Assembly (NCBI RefSeq): GCF_000158095.2
Contig: NZ_CM011002.1
Location: 2,433,228 to 2,497,227 of the forward strand
Direction: 5' to 3'
From: Roseibium alexandrii DFL-11
Lineage (GTDB): Bacteria > Pseudomonadota > Alphaproteobacteria > Rhizobiales > Stappiaceae
Length of the DNA stretch: 64,000 bases
Shown here piece after piece: positions 44,001 to 50,993 of the stretch. The notes under the pieces are model-generated. The model did no database searches and was not told the origin of the DNA. It saw only the letters and a program-made list of their open reading frames with translations. Position numbers and translations under genes: made by a program. The first letter of the stretch is position 1. Each line of letters starts with the position of its first letter.

Positions 44001-44417
44001 CCCGGACATGATCGAGGCTTCGATAGCGAAGAGAATAAAGGTGAAACTGGCATAGATCAGCGATGTGATAGTTGATCCGATATAGCCAAATCCTGCTCCG
44101 CGCGTCAAAAGATCAATATCAACCCCATAACGCACCGCGTACCGGCTGATCGGCAGGCCGACAATCAAGAGAACAAGACTACCGACAAAGATCGCCAGAA
44201 ACGCGTTTGCCGTGCCGTGCGACAGCGTGATCGCCCCGCCGATCGCTTCCAGCGCCAGAAAGGAGATGGCCCCGATGGCGGTCTGGGAAATGGCGCGGGA
44301 GGAGAATTTGCGCGCGCTCTTGGCCGTGAACCGGAGCGCATAATCCTCAAGGGTCTGGTTGTTGACCCATTTGTTGTACTGGCGCCGGATCGGCACGATG
44401 CGTTGGCGCGCCGTCAC
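41025..44417 (-). CDS. Hybrid histidine kinase with N-terminal NCS1-like transporter and cysteine module
   Basis: The 1130-residue protein begins with about 12 membrane helices (about 45-485) resembling NCS1 purine/cytosine/allantoin permeases (SRAISQTAIGAISFLALEAIG, LLTRGAGFGYIGSTI, KINVMNAYAGSLAWSN). A cytoplasmic module with eight cysteines follows (507, 510, 522, 530, 533, 534, 540, 544), then two more helices (about 575-635). Next come HisKA with His690 in GLSHELRTPLNAV, HATPase (NLLSNAIKFTD, GLGLGLTI), a receiver with Asp976 and a short C-terminal helical extension. I infer it senses a nitrogenous substrate by binding or transport. It is divergent from urtABCDE. Confidence 0.88.
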   Translation of the reverse strand: MTARQRIVPIRRQYNKWVNNQTLEDYALRFTAKSARKFSSRAISQTAIGAISFLALEAIGGAITLSHGTANAFLAIFVGSLVLLIVGLPISRYAVRYGVDIDLLTRGAGFGYIGSTITSLIYASFTFILFAIEASIMSGALEFAFGIPLWLGYIISAVAVIPLVTHGITWISRFQLATQPFWIILNILPFFFIFFTDWQAVGTWLSFSGIDPETGAPKVGQTGWDNVSLISFGAASAVILALMAQIGEQVDFLRFLPASYHGQKRHRLAVFLAGPGWVILGAPKMIAGSFLAVLVLSHGVPVEHADDPSRMYTVAFGYMIPNETVVLLLMAAFVVVAQLKINVMNAYAGSLAWSNFFSRLTHSHPGRVVWLVFNVVIALLLMELGIYRMLEETLGVFSIVAMAWLSAISADLFINKPLGLSPPGIEFKRAHLYDINPVGTGAMVLAAGLALAAQFGYFGEVAAALSTFLAMAIAFVAAPLIAWATKGQYYLARKPRRSWQAREHIACSICENPFEPEDMAYCPAYQAPICSLCCSLDARCHDSCKPKARLNYQLGSVAGAVLPVPVMEMFQTRLGRYALTAVFGIAAIGAVLWIIYAQAVSRLGDPTGVLGEIVALIFFVFAIAAGIASWFLVLAHDTRHVAEEESARQNALLQKEIDAHSVTDAALQKAKEDAEAANLAKSRYVVGLSHELRTPLNAVRGYAQVLERDEALPTARKPAVTTIRRSAEHLSGLIDGLLDISRIEAGRLQVYSNEINCHEFLDQIVDMFRMQAKAKGLDFHFERAENLPVIVRTDEKRLRQILVNLLSNAIKFTDAGHVSFAVTYRSQVASFVVEDSGPGIPLNEQTKIFEPFARSAAQETDRIPGLGLGLTITKLLTETLGGAVALSSAEGQGSRFEVRLMLAAVDKPVTAVRREKRISGYVGPRKTVAVIDDNPDHRALVRDILDPLGFVVLEAASANQCVEVVLPLKPDLYLVDILMPGTNGWELIKDLRMKGEMAPIIMLSANIGDQALKPEGPANHTASLAKPFDIHQLLDLIQQHTDVEWSEHAQVESDLVLSQSSGLTSPGGRHVADLINLAEIGYVEGIEAKLTELTEDPVNEPLVRALQDHLSRFDFEGYKGVLNGLERQDG

Positions 44418-44420
44418 TGA

Positions 44421-44441
44421 GCTGCCTCAATAATAGGCAGC
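44421..44441 (-). promoter_or_regulatory. Stem-loop next to the kinase start
   Basis: GCTGCCT (44421-44427) and AGGCAGC (44435-44441) form a perfect 7-bp stem around CAATAAT. It lies within 4 bases of the kinase start codon, where it could hide the ribosome-binding site in the mRNA. Confidence 0.4.
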
Positions 44442-44679
44442 CGCCCCTTCTGCAGGCAGATCCGAGCCTCCATTCCCTACTTACGCTCCACGTTTTTCGT
44501 TTTGGTGAAGCACAGCAAGTTTTGCGCCAGCCCTTTGAGACGATGTTGCGGCCGCCGATCTGCCGAAAGGAAAATGAAGGTCATTTATCGGTTTGCTTGC
44601 CCCTTCTGAGCAGCCCACCCGATGACGCATCGAAATTACCCCATAATTTCATAATCTTAGACGACAGAGACCAGCAACT

Positions 44680-44695
44680 TACGTCAATTGACGTA
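44680..44695. promoter_or_regulatory. Perfect 16-bp palindrome upstream of urtA
   Basis: TACGTCAATTGACGTA is identical to its reverse complement. It lies 109 bases upstream of the urtA start. LuxR-type response regulators commonly bind such TACG...CGTA palindromes, and one is encoded in the adjoining divergent operon, so it is a good operator candidate. Confidence 0.55.
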
Positions 44696-44804
44696 TACCG
44701 CACCGCAACAAACCACCGCACGATCTTTGTCCGACAGCGGCACTCCTTCCAGCCGCCTCGCACCGGCATGGGGGCTGGTGACGTCACTCAAGAGGGGAAA
44801 TTCA

Positions 44805-46088
44805 ATGACCAAGACATTCAAGCAACTGATGCTGGGCGGCCTGATGGCGTCCACTATGATCGGCGGTGCTGCAGCTGAGGAAACCATCAAGGTTGGTATC
44901 CTCCACTCACTCTCCGGCACGATGGCAATTTCTGAAACCACGCTTAAAGATGCCATGCTGATGCTCATTGAAGAGCAGAACAAAAAAGGCGGCATTCTCG
45001 GCAAAAAACTGGAAGCCGTCGTTGTCGATCCGGCCTCCGACTGGCCACTGTTTGCAGAGAAGGCACGTGAGCTGATCGAAGTGAACGGCGTTGATGCCGT
45101 CTTCGGCTGCTGGACATCCGTTTCCCGTAAATCCGTTCTGCCGGTCTTCGAAGAGCTGAATTCTCTGCTGTTCTACCCGGTCCAATACGAAGGTGAAGAA
45201 TCTCAGCGCAACGTTTTCTACACGGGCGCTGCTCCGAACCAGCAGGCGATCCCGGCCGTTGATTACCTGATGAACGAAGAAGGCGTCGAGCGCTGGGTTC
45301 TGGCAGGGACCGATTACGTCTATCCGCGCACAACAAACAAGATTCTGGAAGCTTACCTGAAGTCCAAGGGTGTTGCTGAAGAAGACATCATGATCAACTA
45401 CACGCCGTTCGGTCATTCCGATTGGCAGACGATCGTCTCCGACATTAAAGCCTTCGGGTCAGCTGGCAAGAAGACCGCCGTGGTCTCCACCATCAACGGT
45501 GACGCCAACGTTCCGTTCTACAAGGAACTCGGCAACGCCGGTATCAAAGCTGAAGACATCCCAGTTGTTGCGTTCTCCGTGGGTGAAGAAGAACTCGCCG
45601 GCCTCGATACCGCTCCGCTCGTCGGTCACTTGGCAGCCTGGAACTACTTCCAGTCCGCCGACACTGACGCAAACGCAGAGTTCATCGAAACCTGGCAAGC
45701 CTTCGTCGGTGACGAAGAGCGTGTCACCAACGACCCGATGGAAGCCCATTACATTGGCTTCAACATGTGGGTTGAGGCTGTCACCAAGGCCGGCACCACA
45801 GATCCGGACGCTGTCATTGACGCAATCGTCGGCGTCTCCGTACCAAACCTGACCGGCGGCTACTCCGCCATGATGCCAAACCACCACATCACCAAGCCGG
45901 TGCTGATTGGTGAGATCCAGGATGACGGCCAGTTTGAAACCGTTTGGGAAACCTCCGGTCTCGTTGTTGGCGATGCCTGGTCGGATTACCTGGATGGCTC
46001 CAAGGACCTGATCGCGGATTGGCGCGCTCCGCTGTCCTGCGGCAACTTCAACACCGCAACTGGCAAATGCGGTGGATCCGGCTCCTAA
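44805..46088 (+). CDS. urtA: Urea ABC transporter substrate-binding protein
   Basis: UrtA is the periplasmic binding protein of the urea ABC transporter. The 427-residue product has a signal peptide (residues 1-24, ending AAA) and the family sequence TIKVGILHSLSGTMAISE near the N-terminus, FGCWTSVSRKSVLPVFEE and YPVQYEGEE, typical of UrtA/FmdD proteins. The frame is open to 44688; the ATG at 44805 with AGAGGGG upstream is chosen. It is the first gene of urtABCDE and is followed by a terminator-like stem-loop. Short-chain amides are alternative ligands. Confidence 0.93.
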   Translation: MTKTFKQLMLGGLMASTMIGGAAAEETIKVGILHSLSGTMAISETTLKDAMLMLIEEQNKKGGILGKKLEAVVVDPASDWPLFAEKARELIEVNGVDAVFGCWTSVSRKSVLPVFEELNSLLFYPVQYEGEESQRNVFYTGAAPNQQAIPAVDYLMNEEGVERWVLAGTDYVYPRTTNKILEAYLKSKGVAEEDIMINYTPFGHSDWQTIVSDIKAFGSAGKKTAVVSTINGDANVPFYKELGNAGIKAEDIPVVAFSVGEEELAGLDTAPLVGHLAAWNYFQSADTDANAEFIETWQAFVGDEERVTNDPMEAHYIGFNMWVEAVTKAGTTDPDAVIDAIVGVSVPNLTGGYSAMMPNHHITKPVLIGEIQDDGQFETVWETSGLVVGDAWSDYLDGSKDLIADWRAPLSCGNFNTATGKCGGSGS

Positions 46089-46106
46089 GGTAAGGGCTGG
46101 AATATG

Positions 46107-46142
46107 CGGGACGGGCGATGATGGGGGCCCGTCCCGTTTTCT
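46107..46142 (+). terminator. Stem-loop with T-run between urtA and urtB
   Basis: CGGGACGGGC (46107-46116) and GCCCGTCCCG (46127-46136) make a perfect 10-bp stem with a 10-nt loop, followed by TTTTCTTCT. It should stop a fraction of transcription, leaving more urtA than permease mRNA, a common arrangement for binding-protein genes. Confidence 0.75.
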
Positions 46143-46266
46143 TCTCCGTTGCCAAGAACAGGTGCCCCCTGTTGCCCCTCTCCCCAAAAGGAACCTCATC
46201 CTTCGAGACGCCGCGAATGCGGAACCTCAGGATGATTGGCGGATTTATTCCAACCGCGGTGGACCA

Positions 46267-47886
46267 ATGTCCTTTTTGAAATCAATCCTCGTGCTTCTGT
46301 GCCTTGCAGTGTTGTCAAACACATCAGCCTCCGCACAAGACGGTAACGACGCGCTCCGGCCGCTGGTTAATGAATTGGCCAACGGCAAATTCGACGAGAC
46401 CCAGCGCCAGGTTGAAGCGCTCAAGGCAACCGGCGATCCGACAGTTGCGCCTACCCTTGAAGCGCTGAGCGCGGGCGATCTTTATGTCCGCAAATCCGAC
46501 GGAATGGTCTTCATCGCTCAACGGGAAGGGAAATCCTACAATCTAACTGACCCACTTACGGGAGAAGAGGCTGGCACTGCCGGCCGCCGTGAGGTCAAAA
46601 AGATCAAAGTCAACAACCGGTTGCGCCGCGTGATCCGTTCGGCACTCGGATCTCTGACACTACAGGCGCCAGACCCCGAAGTTCGCTTAACGGCCGCAGA
46701 GGCGATCTTCAAAGCTCAGGATCCAGAAAAACTCGAAGCTCTGGATGAGGCGCTCGCAGCCGAAACAGACGATCAGGTTCGGACAGTCATGGAGCAGGCG
46801 CGAGCGGCGGCCGTCCTGAATTCCGACCTGGATGAGAGCGATAAGCTGGAGGCTGTTCAAACGCTATCCGACATGGGCAACCGGGATGCACTCTCCCTTC
46901 TGATTGCTGCTCAATCCGCCTCTACGGGCGCGGTTCAAGAAGCTGCCGCAAGCGCAGTTGCCAAAATCGAGAAGTCCATCGCCACCTGGGATGCCGCTCA
47001 GAACATCTGGTATGGCCTGTCGCTCGGCTCCGTTTTGCTGCTTGCCGCGATTGGCCTTGCGATCACCTTCGGGGTGATGGGTGTCATCAACATGGCCCAC
47101 GGCGAAATGGTGATGATCGGTGCCTATGTGACCTTTGTGGTGCAGGAACTGATCCGCACTTCCGCGCCGGGCCTTTTCGACTATTCCCTGTTCATTGCTC
47201 TTCCGCTTGCTTTTGCGACCTCTGGCCTCATCGGCATTGGGATCGAACGCGGCGTGATCCGTTGGCTCTATGGCCGCCCCTTGGAAACCCTTCTCGCCAC
47301 CTGGGGCATCTCGCTTATTCTGCAGCAGGCCGTTCGGTCAATTTTCGGACCGACAAACCGCGAAGTCGGCAATCCGGACTGGATGTCCGGCGCCTTTGAG
47401 ATCGGTCAGATGACGGTCACCTACAATCGGATGTGGATCATCCTGTTTGCCCTGCTGGTCTTCGCCGGGCTGATCCTGGTTCTTAAGAAAACACCTTTCG
47501 GACTTTACACCCGTGCCGTTACCCAGAACCGGCGCATGGCGGCGTCCATGGGGATTCGCACCCCCTGGGTCGACGCCCTGACCTTTGGTCTCGGCTCAGG
47601 GATTGCCGGAATTGCTGGCGTTGCTCTCTCCCAGATCGACAACGTTTCCCCGAACCTCGGGCAAGGCTACATCATCGACAGCTTCATGGTTGTGGTCTTC
47701 GGCGGTGTTGGCAACCTTTGGGGCACGCTGGTTGGCGCCATGACCCTTGGCGTGGTCAACAAATTCCTTGAACCCTACGCCGGTGCAGTTCTCGCCAAGA
47801 TCCTGGTGCTCGTCTTCATCATTCTATTCATTCAAAAGCGTCCACGGGGTCTGTTTGCCCTCAAGGGCCGGGCAGTCGAAGCATGA
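46267..47886 (+). CDS. urtB: Urea ABC transporter permease UrtB
   Basis: UrtB is one of two membrane subunits. The 539-residue protein has a signal peptide (residues 1-23), a long periplasmic helical domain (about 25-240) typical of UrtB, and then about eight membrane helices with the LivH-like ITFGVMGVINMAHGEMVMIG and VVFGGVGNLWGTLVGA segments. The frame is open upstream to 46072, but the ATG at 46267 gives the signal peptide. Its stop overlaps the urtC start (ATGA). Confidence 0.93.
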   Translation: MSFLKSILVLLCLAVLSNTSASAQDGNDALRPLVNELANGKFDETQRQVEALKATGDPTVAPTLEALSAGDLYVRKSDGMVFIAQREGKSYNLTDPLTGEEAGTAGRREVKKIKVNNRLRRVIRSALGSLTLQAPDPEVRLTAAEAIFKAQDPEKLEALDEALAAETDDQVRTVMEQARAAAVLNSDLDESDKLEAVQTLSDMGNRDALSLLIAAQSASTGAVQEAAASAVAKIEKSIATWDAAQNIWYGLSLGSVLLLAAIGLAITFGVMGVINMAHGEMVMIGAYVTFVVQELIRTSAPGLFDYSLFIALPLAFATSGLIGIGIERGVIRWLYGRPLETLLATWGISLILQQAVRSIFGPTNREVGNPDWMSGAFEIGQMTVTYNRMWIILFALLVFAGLILVLKKTPFGLYTRAVTQNRRMAASMGIRTPWVDALTFGLGSGIAGIAGVALSQIDNVSPNLGQGYIIDSFMVVVFGGVGNLWGTLVGAMTLGVVNKFLEPYAGAVLAKILVLVFIILFIQKRPRGLFALKGRAVEA

Positions 47887-49115
47887 TGACGTCCTTTCTC
47901 TTCCGGGCAATGGACGCCCGTGCGGGTATCTTCCTGGCGCTGCTTGCCGCCGTGATCCTGCTGGTCCCAGCCGGGAACCTGCTCGTTCCGGAGAGCTCTC
48001 CGTTCCATGTTCCAACCTATGCAGTTGCGCTGATGGGCAAGTACCTGACCTACGCACTGCTGGCCCTGTCGGTCGATCTTGTGTGGGGCTTCTGCGGGAT
48101 CCTGTCGCTCGGCCATGCCGCCTTCTTTGCGCTCGGCGGTTATGCCATGGGCATGTACCTGATGCGCCAAATCGGCAGCCGGGGCGTTTATGGCGACCCG
48201 ATCCTTCCCGATTTCATGGTTTTCCTGAACTGGGATGTCTTGCCCTGGTTCTGGTACGGTTTTGACATGTTCTGGTTTGCAGCACTGATGGTGGTGCTGG
48301 TGCCTGGCGCTCTGGCCTTCGTGTTCGGCTGGTTCGCCTTCCGCTCCCGTGTCACCGGCGTTTACCTCTCCATCATCACGCAGGCTCTCACCTACGCTCT
48401 GTTGCTGGCCTTCTTCCGTAATGACATGGGGTTCGGCGGCAACAACGGGCTGACTGATTTCAAGGACATCCTTGGCTTCGACATTCAGGCGGACACAACC
48501 CGGGCGGCACTCTTCGCAGCCTCAGGAATCGCGCTCGGCCTTTGTTACATCATCTGCCGGGCGATCACGCGGTCCAAACTAGGCAAGGTATTGGTCGCCG
48601 TGCGCGATGCGGAAAGCCGGACACGGTTCCTCGGCTACAGGGTTGAACACTACAAGCTCTTTGTCTGGACCATATCAGCGATGATGGCCGGGATTGCAGG
48701 TGCGCTTTATGTGCCTCAAGTCGGCATCATCAACCCGGGCGAATTCGCGCCAGCCAACTCCATTGAAGTGGTGATCTGGGTCGCAGTTGGCGGGCGTGGT
48801 ACACTGGTCGGCGCTATCCTGGGGGCTGTTCTGGTAAACTTCGCCAAGACCTGGTTTACGGCTGTGCTTCCGGACATCTGGTTGTTCGCCCTCGGCGGCC
48901 TGTTCGTGGTGGTTACCCTGTTCCTGCCCAAAGGCATTGTTGGGACAGTCTCACAAGGGTGGACGGCGCTGAAGCAGCGCAAAGTGTCTGCAAACGCGGA
49001 AAGCGGGTCTGGCACGCCGCCGACGGCACCGCCACAAAGTCCCGCCGCGCCAGCCAATATGGCCGGGCCCGCAAAGGCCAAACCACTCTCATCAGAACCT
49101 CAGCCTGCGGAGTAA
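47883..49115 (+). CDS. urtC: Urea ABC transporter permease UrtC
   Basis: UrtC is the second membrane subunit (LivM-like). The 410-residue protein has about ten hydrophobic helices, with SVDLVWGFCGILSLGHAAFF, GGNNGLTDFKDILG and SAMMAGIAGALYVPQVGIINP as typical segments. The last 45 residues form a Pro/Ala/Ser-rich cytoplasmic tail absent from many homologues. It overlaps urtB by 4 bases, and urtD starts 3 bases after it. Confidence 0.93.
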   Translation: MMTSFLFRAMDARAGIFLALLAAVILLVPAGNLLVPESSPFHVPTYAVALMGKYLTYALLALSVDLVWGFCGILSLGHAAFFALGGYAMGMYLMRQIGSRGVYGDPILPDFMVFLNWDVLPWFWYGFDMFWFAALMVVLVPGALAFVFGWFAFRSRVTGVYLSIITQALTYALLLAFFRNDMGFGGNNGLTDFKDILGFDIQADTTRAALFAASGIALGLCYIICRAITRSKLGKVLVAVRDAESRTRFLGYRVEHYKLFVWTISAMMAGIAGALYVPQVGIINPGEFAPANSIEVVIWVAVGGRGTLVGAILGAVLVNFAKTWFTAVLPDIWLFALGGLFVVVTLFLPKGIVGTVSQGWTALKQRKVSANAESGSGTPPTAPPQSPAAPANMAGPAKAKPLSSEPQPAE

Positions 49116-49118
49116 CTC

Positions 49119-49865
49119 ATGGCCAGATCAACAAGCCAGCTTTATCTGGACGGTGTCTCAGTCTCCTTTGACGGCTTCAAGGCGATCAACGATCTGTCGC
49201 TTACCATCGATCCGGGAGAAATGCGGGCCATCATCGGCCCGAACGGTGCAGGCAAAACAACGATGATGGATATAATCACAGGCAAGACACGGCCGGACGC
49301 GGGCGAAGTCTTCTTTAATGGCGTTATCGATTTGACCGGCGAGGATGAAGCCTCCATCGCCGAACTCGGCATTGGCCGTAAGTTTCAAAAGCCGACCGTG
49401 TTTGAAAGTCATACAGTCTGGGACAATCTCGAATTGTCGCTCAAAGCACCCCGGGGACCGTTCGCGACCCTGTTTCACGTTATTACAGGCGCTGAAAAAA
49501 AGCGGATTGAAGAGCTGCTTGAGCTGATCCGCCTAGGTGAAAAACGCGATGAGCTGGCCGCAAATCTCTCCCACGGCCAGAAACAATGGCTGGAGATTGG
49601 CATGCTGCTGGCCCAGGATCCAAAGCTCTTGCTCGTCGATGAGCCAGCCGCCGGAATGACCGATGCAGAAACGGCGGAAACAGCCGAACTCTTGAAAGAG
49701 ATCGCCAAGGATCATTCCGTCGTCGTCGTCGAGCACGACATGGACTTTGTGCGCTCCCTCGGGGTGAAGGTCACGGTTCTGCACGAAGGCTCCGTTCTGG
49801 CCGAGGGCTCTCTTGATCACGTCTCCGCCGACGAGCGGGTTGTTGAAGTCTATCTTGGGCGGTGA
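49119..49865 (+). CDS. urtD: Urea ABC transporter ATP-binding protein UrtD
   Basis: The 248-residue ATPase has Walker A GPNGAGKTT, the signature LSHGQKQWLEIGMLL, Walker B LLLVDEPAAGMTD and the switch histidine in VVVEHDMDFV. The LSHGQKQ form of the signature is typical of UrtD. It starts 3 bases after urtC. A palindromic repeat element follows its stop and separates it from urtE. Confidence 0.93.
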   Translation: MARSTSQLYLDGVSVSFDGFKAINDLSLTIDPGEMRAIIGPNGAGKTTMMDIITGKTRPDAGEVFFNGVIDLTGEDEASIAELGIGRKFQKPTVFESHTVWDNLELSLKAPRGPFATLFHVITGAEKKRIEELLELIRLGEKRDELAANLSHGQKQWLEIGMLLAQDPKLLLVDEPAAGMTDAETAETAELLKEIAKDHSVVVVEHDMDFVRSLGVKVTVLHEGSVLAEGSLDHVSADERVVEVYLGR

Positions 49866-49888
49866 GGAGATTTGCATGCCCTTCCTAC

Positions 49889-49998
49889 TGTCATGCCCGG
49901 ACTTGATCCGGGCATCCAAGCCGCCCGCTTTCCGTTCGGACAACGGTGCCGGACGAGACCGAACGGAATGGATTACCGGGTCAAGCCCGGTAATGACG
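49889..49998. repeat. Triple-hairpin intergenic repeat between urtD and urtE
   Basis: About 110 bases contain three perfect 9-bp hairpins: ATGCCCGGA/TCCGGGCAT (49893-49915), TCCGTTCGG/CCGAACGGA (49931-49967) and ATTACCGGG/CCCGGTAAT (49972-49994). Outer TGTCAT and ATGACG ends face each other. This is a full-length member of the CCCGG-type alphaproteobacterial intergenic repeats and may be a small non-autonomous mobile element. An open frame across it (49813-50052) is not a gene. Confidence 0.75.
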
Positions 49999-50055
49999 TG
50001 CGAGGATACTGAAGTTCTTGCAGTCCAGCCCTTTGTAACAAGTCAGGTTTAGGCG

Positions 50056-50751
50056 ATGCTCAAAGTCGAAAACATCAATCTCCACTATGGTGCTGCTCAG
50101 GCGCTAAAGGGCGTTTCCTTGAATGCAGAAACGGGCAAGGTCACCTGCCTTATGGGCCGTAACGGGGTCGGCAAGACATCGACATTGCGCGCAGTTGCCG
50201 GCCAACAGCCGATCAGTTCTGGGCAAATTATCTGGAACGGCGAGGACATTTCCAACCTGCCGCCGCATGCACGGGCCAAGAAGGGCATCGCCATTGTTCC
50301 ACAAGGGCGCGAGGTGTTTCCGCTTTTGTCGGTCAAGGAAAACCTGGAAACCGGTTATGCGCCGATCCCACGCAAAGACCGCTTTATTCCAGATACGATC
50401 TTCGAGCTCTTTCCAGTGTTAAAGGACATGCTGCATCGCCGCGGCGGAGATCTGTCCGGCGGGCAACAGCAGCAACTTGCAATCGCCAGAGCCTTGGTGA
50501 CCCGCCCCAAACTGCTGGTTCTGGATGAACCAACCGAAGGAATTCAGCCCTCGATCATCAAGGACATTGGCCGGGCCATTTCCTGGCTTCGGGATCAGGG
50601 GACAATGGCGATCGTTCTCGTTGAGCAGTATTTCGAGTTCGCCCGGGATCTTGCAGATGATTACGCGGTTATGGACCGCGGCGAAGTGGTTCTTTCCGGA
50701 CGTAGCGACGACATGTCTGAGGCGGACGTCAGGCGTTATCTGACGGTCTGA
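50056..50751 (+). CDS. urtE: Urea ABC transporter ATP-binding protein UrtE
   Basis: The 231-residue ATPase of the LivF type has Walker A GRNGVGKTS, signature LSGGQQQQLAIARALV, Walker B LLVLDEPTEGIQPS and the switch histidine replaced in context by LVEQYFEFA, as usual in LivF/UrtE proteins. It starts about 190 bases after urtD, beyond the triple-hairpin repeat. It is the last urt gene; no urease genes follow in the window. Confidence 0.93.
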   Translation: MLKVENINLHYGAAQALKGVSLNAETGKVTCLMGRNGVGKTSTLRAVAGQQPISSGQIIWNGEDISNLPPHARAKKGIAIVPQGREVFPLLSVKENLETGYAPIPRKDRFIPDTIFELFPVLKDMLHRRGGDLSGGQQQQLAIARALVTRPKLLVLDEPTEGIQPSIIKDIGRAISWLRDQGTMAIVLVEQYFEFARDLADDYAVMDRGEVVLSGRSDDMSEADVRRYLTV

Positions 50752-50814
50752 AGGTCCAAACTTGCCAGGAAAACCAAGGCAAGAAACATTGCCGTCATAA
50801 TAGTGTGCCGAAAA

Positions 50815-50834
50815 CTGCGGCATAAGGGCCGCAG
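50815..50834 (+). terminator. Stem-loop after urtE
   Basis: CTGCGGC (50815-50821) and GCCGCAG (50828-50834) form a perfect 7-bp stem with a 6-nt loop, 64 bases after the urtE stop. No T-run follows, so termination here is uncertain. A second perfect hairpin (GACGGGA/TCCCGTC, 50953-50973) lies in the leader of the next gene. Confidence 0.35.
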
Positions 50835-50993
50835 CTTGGCGCAATTGGTTCCCGTGCAGCCCTTCGTGGATTGACACCTGTCAGAAAGCCAGTACCAACG
50901 CGCTGAGTTTTCTTCTTCGGCTAATGGTATTCCGTGCCTCGGCCGCGCCTTTGACGGGATAAAAGGTCCCGTCTGGAAAAACTGGGATAGACG

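Larger units (their letters stand above)
44418..44804. other. Divergent regulatory region between the kinase and urtA
   Basis: The 387 bases contain two dyads: GCTGCCT/AGGCAGC at 44421-44441 beside the kinase start and a perfect 16-bp palindrome at 44680-44695 on the urtA side. Promoters for both transcripts must lie here. No clear sigma-54 promoter could be recognised. Confidence 0.6.

Noticed and set aside
44418..44804. Possible sigma-54 promoter for urtA
   Set aside because: No GG-N10-GC pair with the usual TGGCAC/TTGC context could be found by eye near the urtA start; nitrogen control may instead act through the adjacent two-component pair.
49813..50052. Open frame across the urtD end and the triple-hairpin repeat
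   Set aside because: Most of its length is palindromic repeat sequence, which cannot encode a conserved protein in this arrangement.
50953..50973. Hairpin before ugd as a riboswitch or attenuator
   Set aside because: The 7-bp stem is perfect, but there is no alternative pairing, no T-run and no known riboswitch core, so no regulatory class is claimed.
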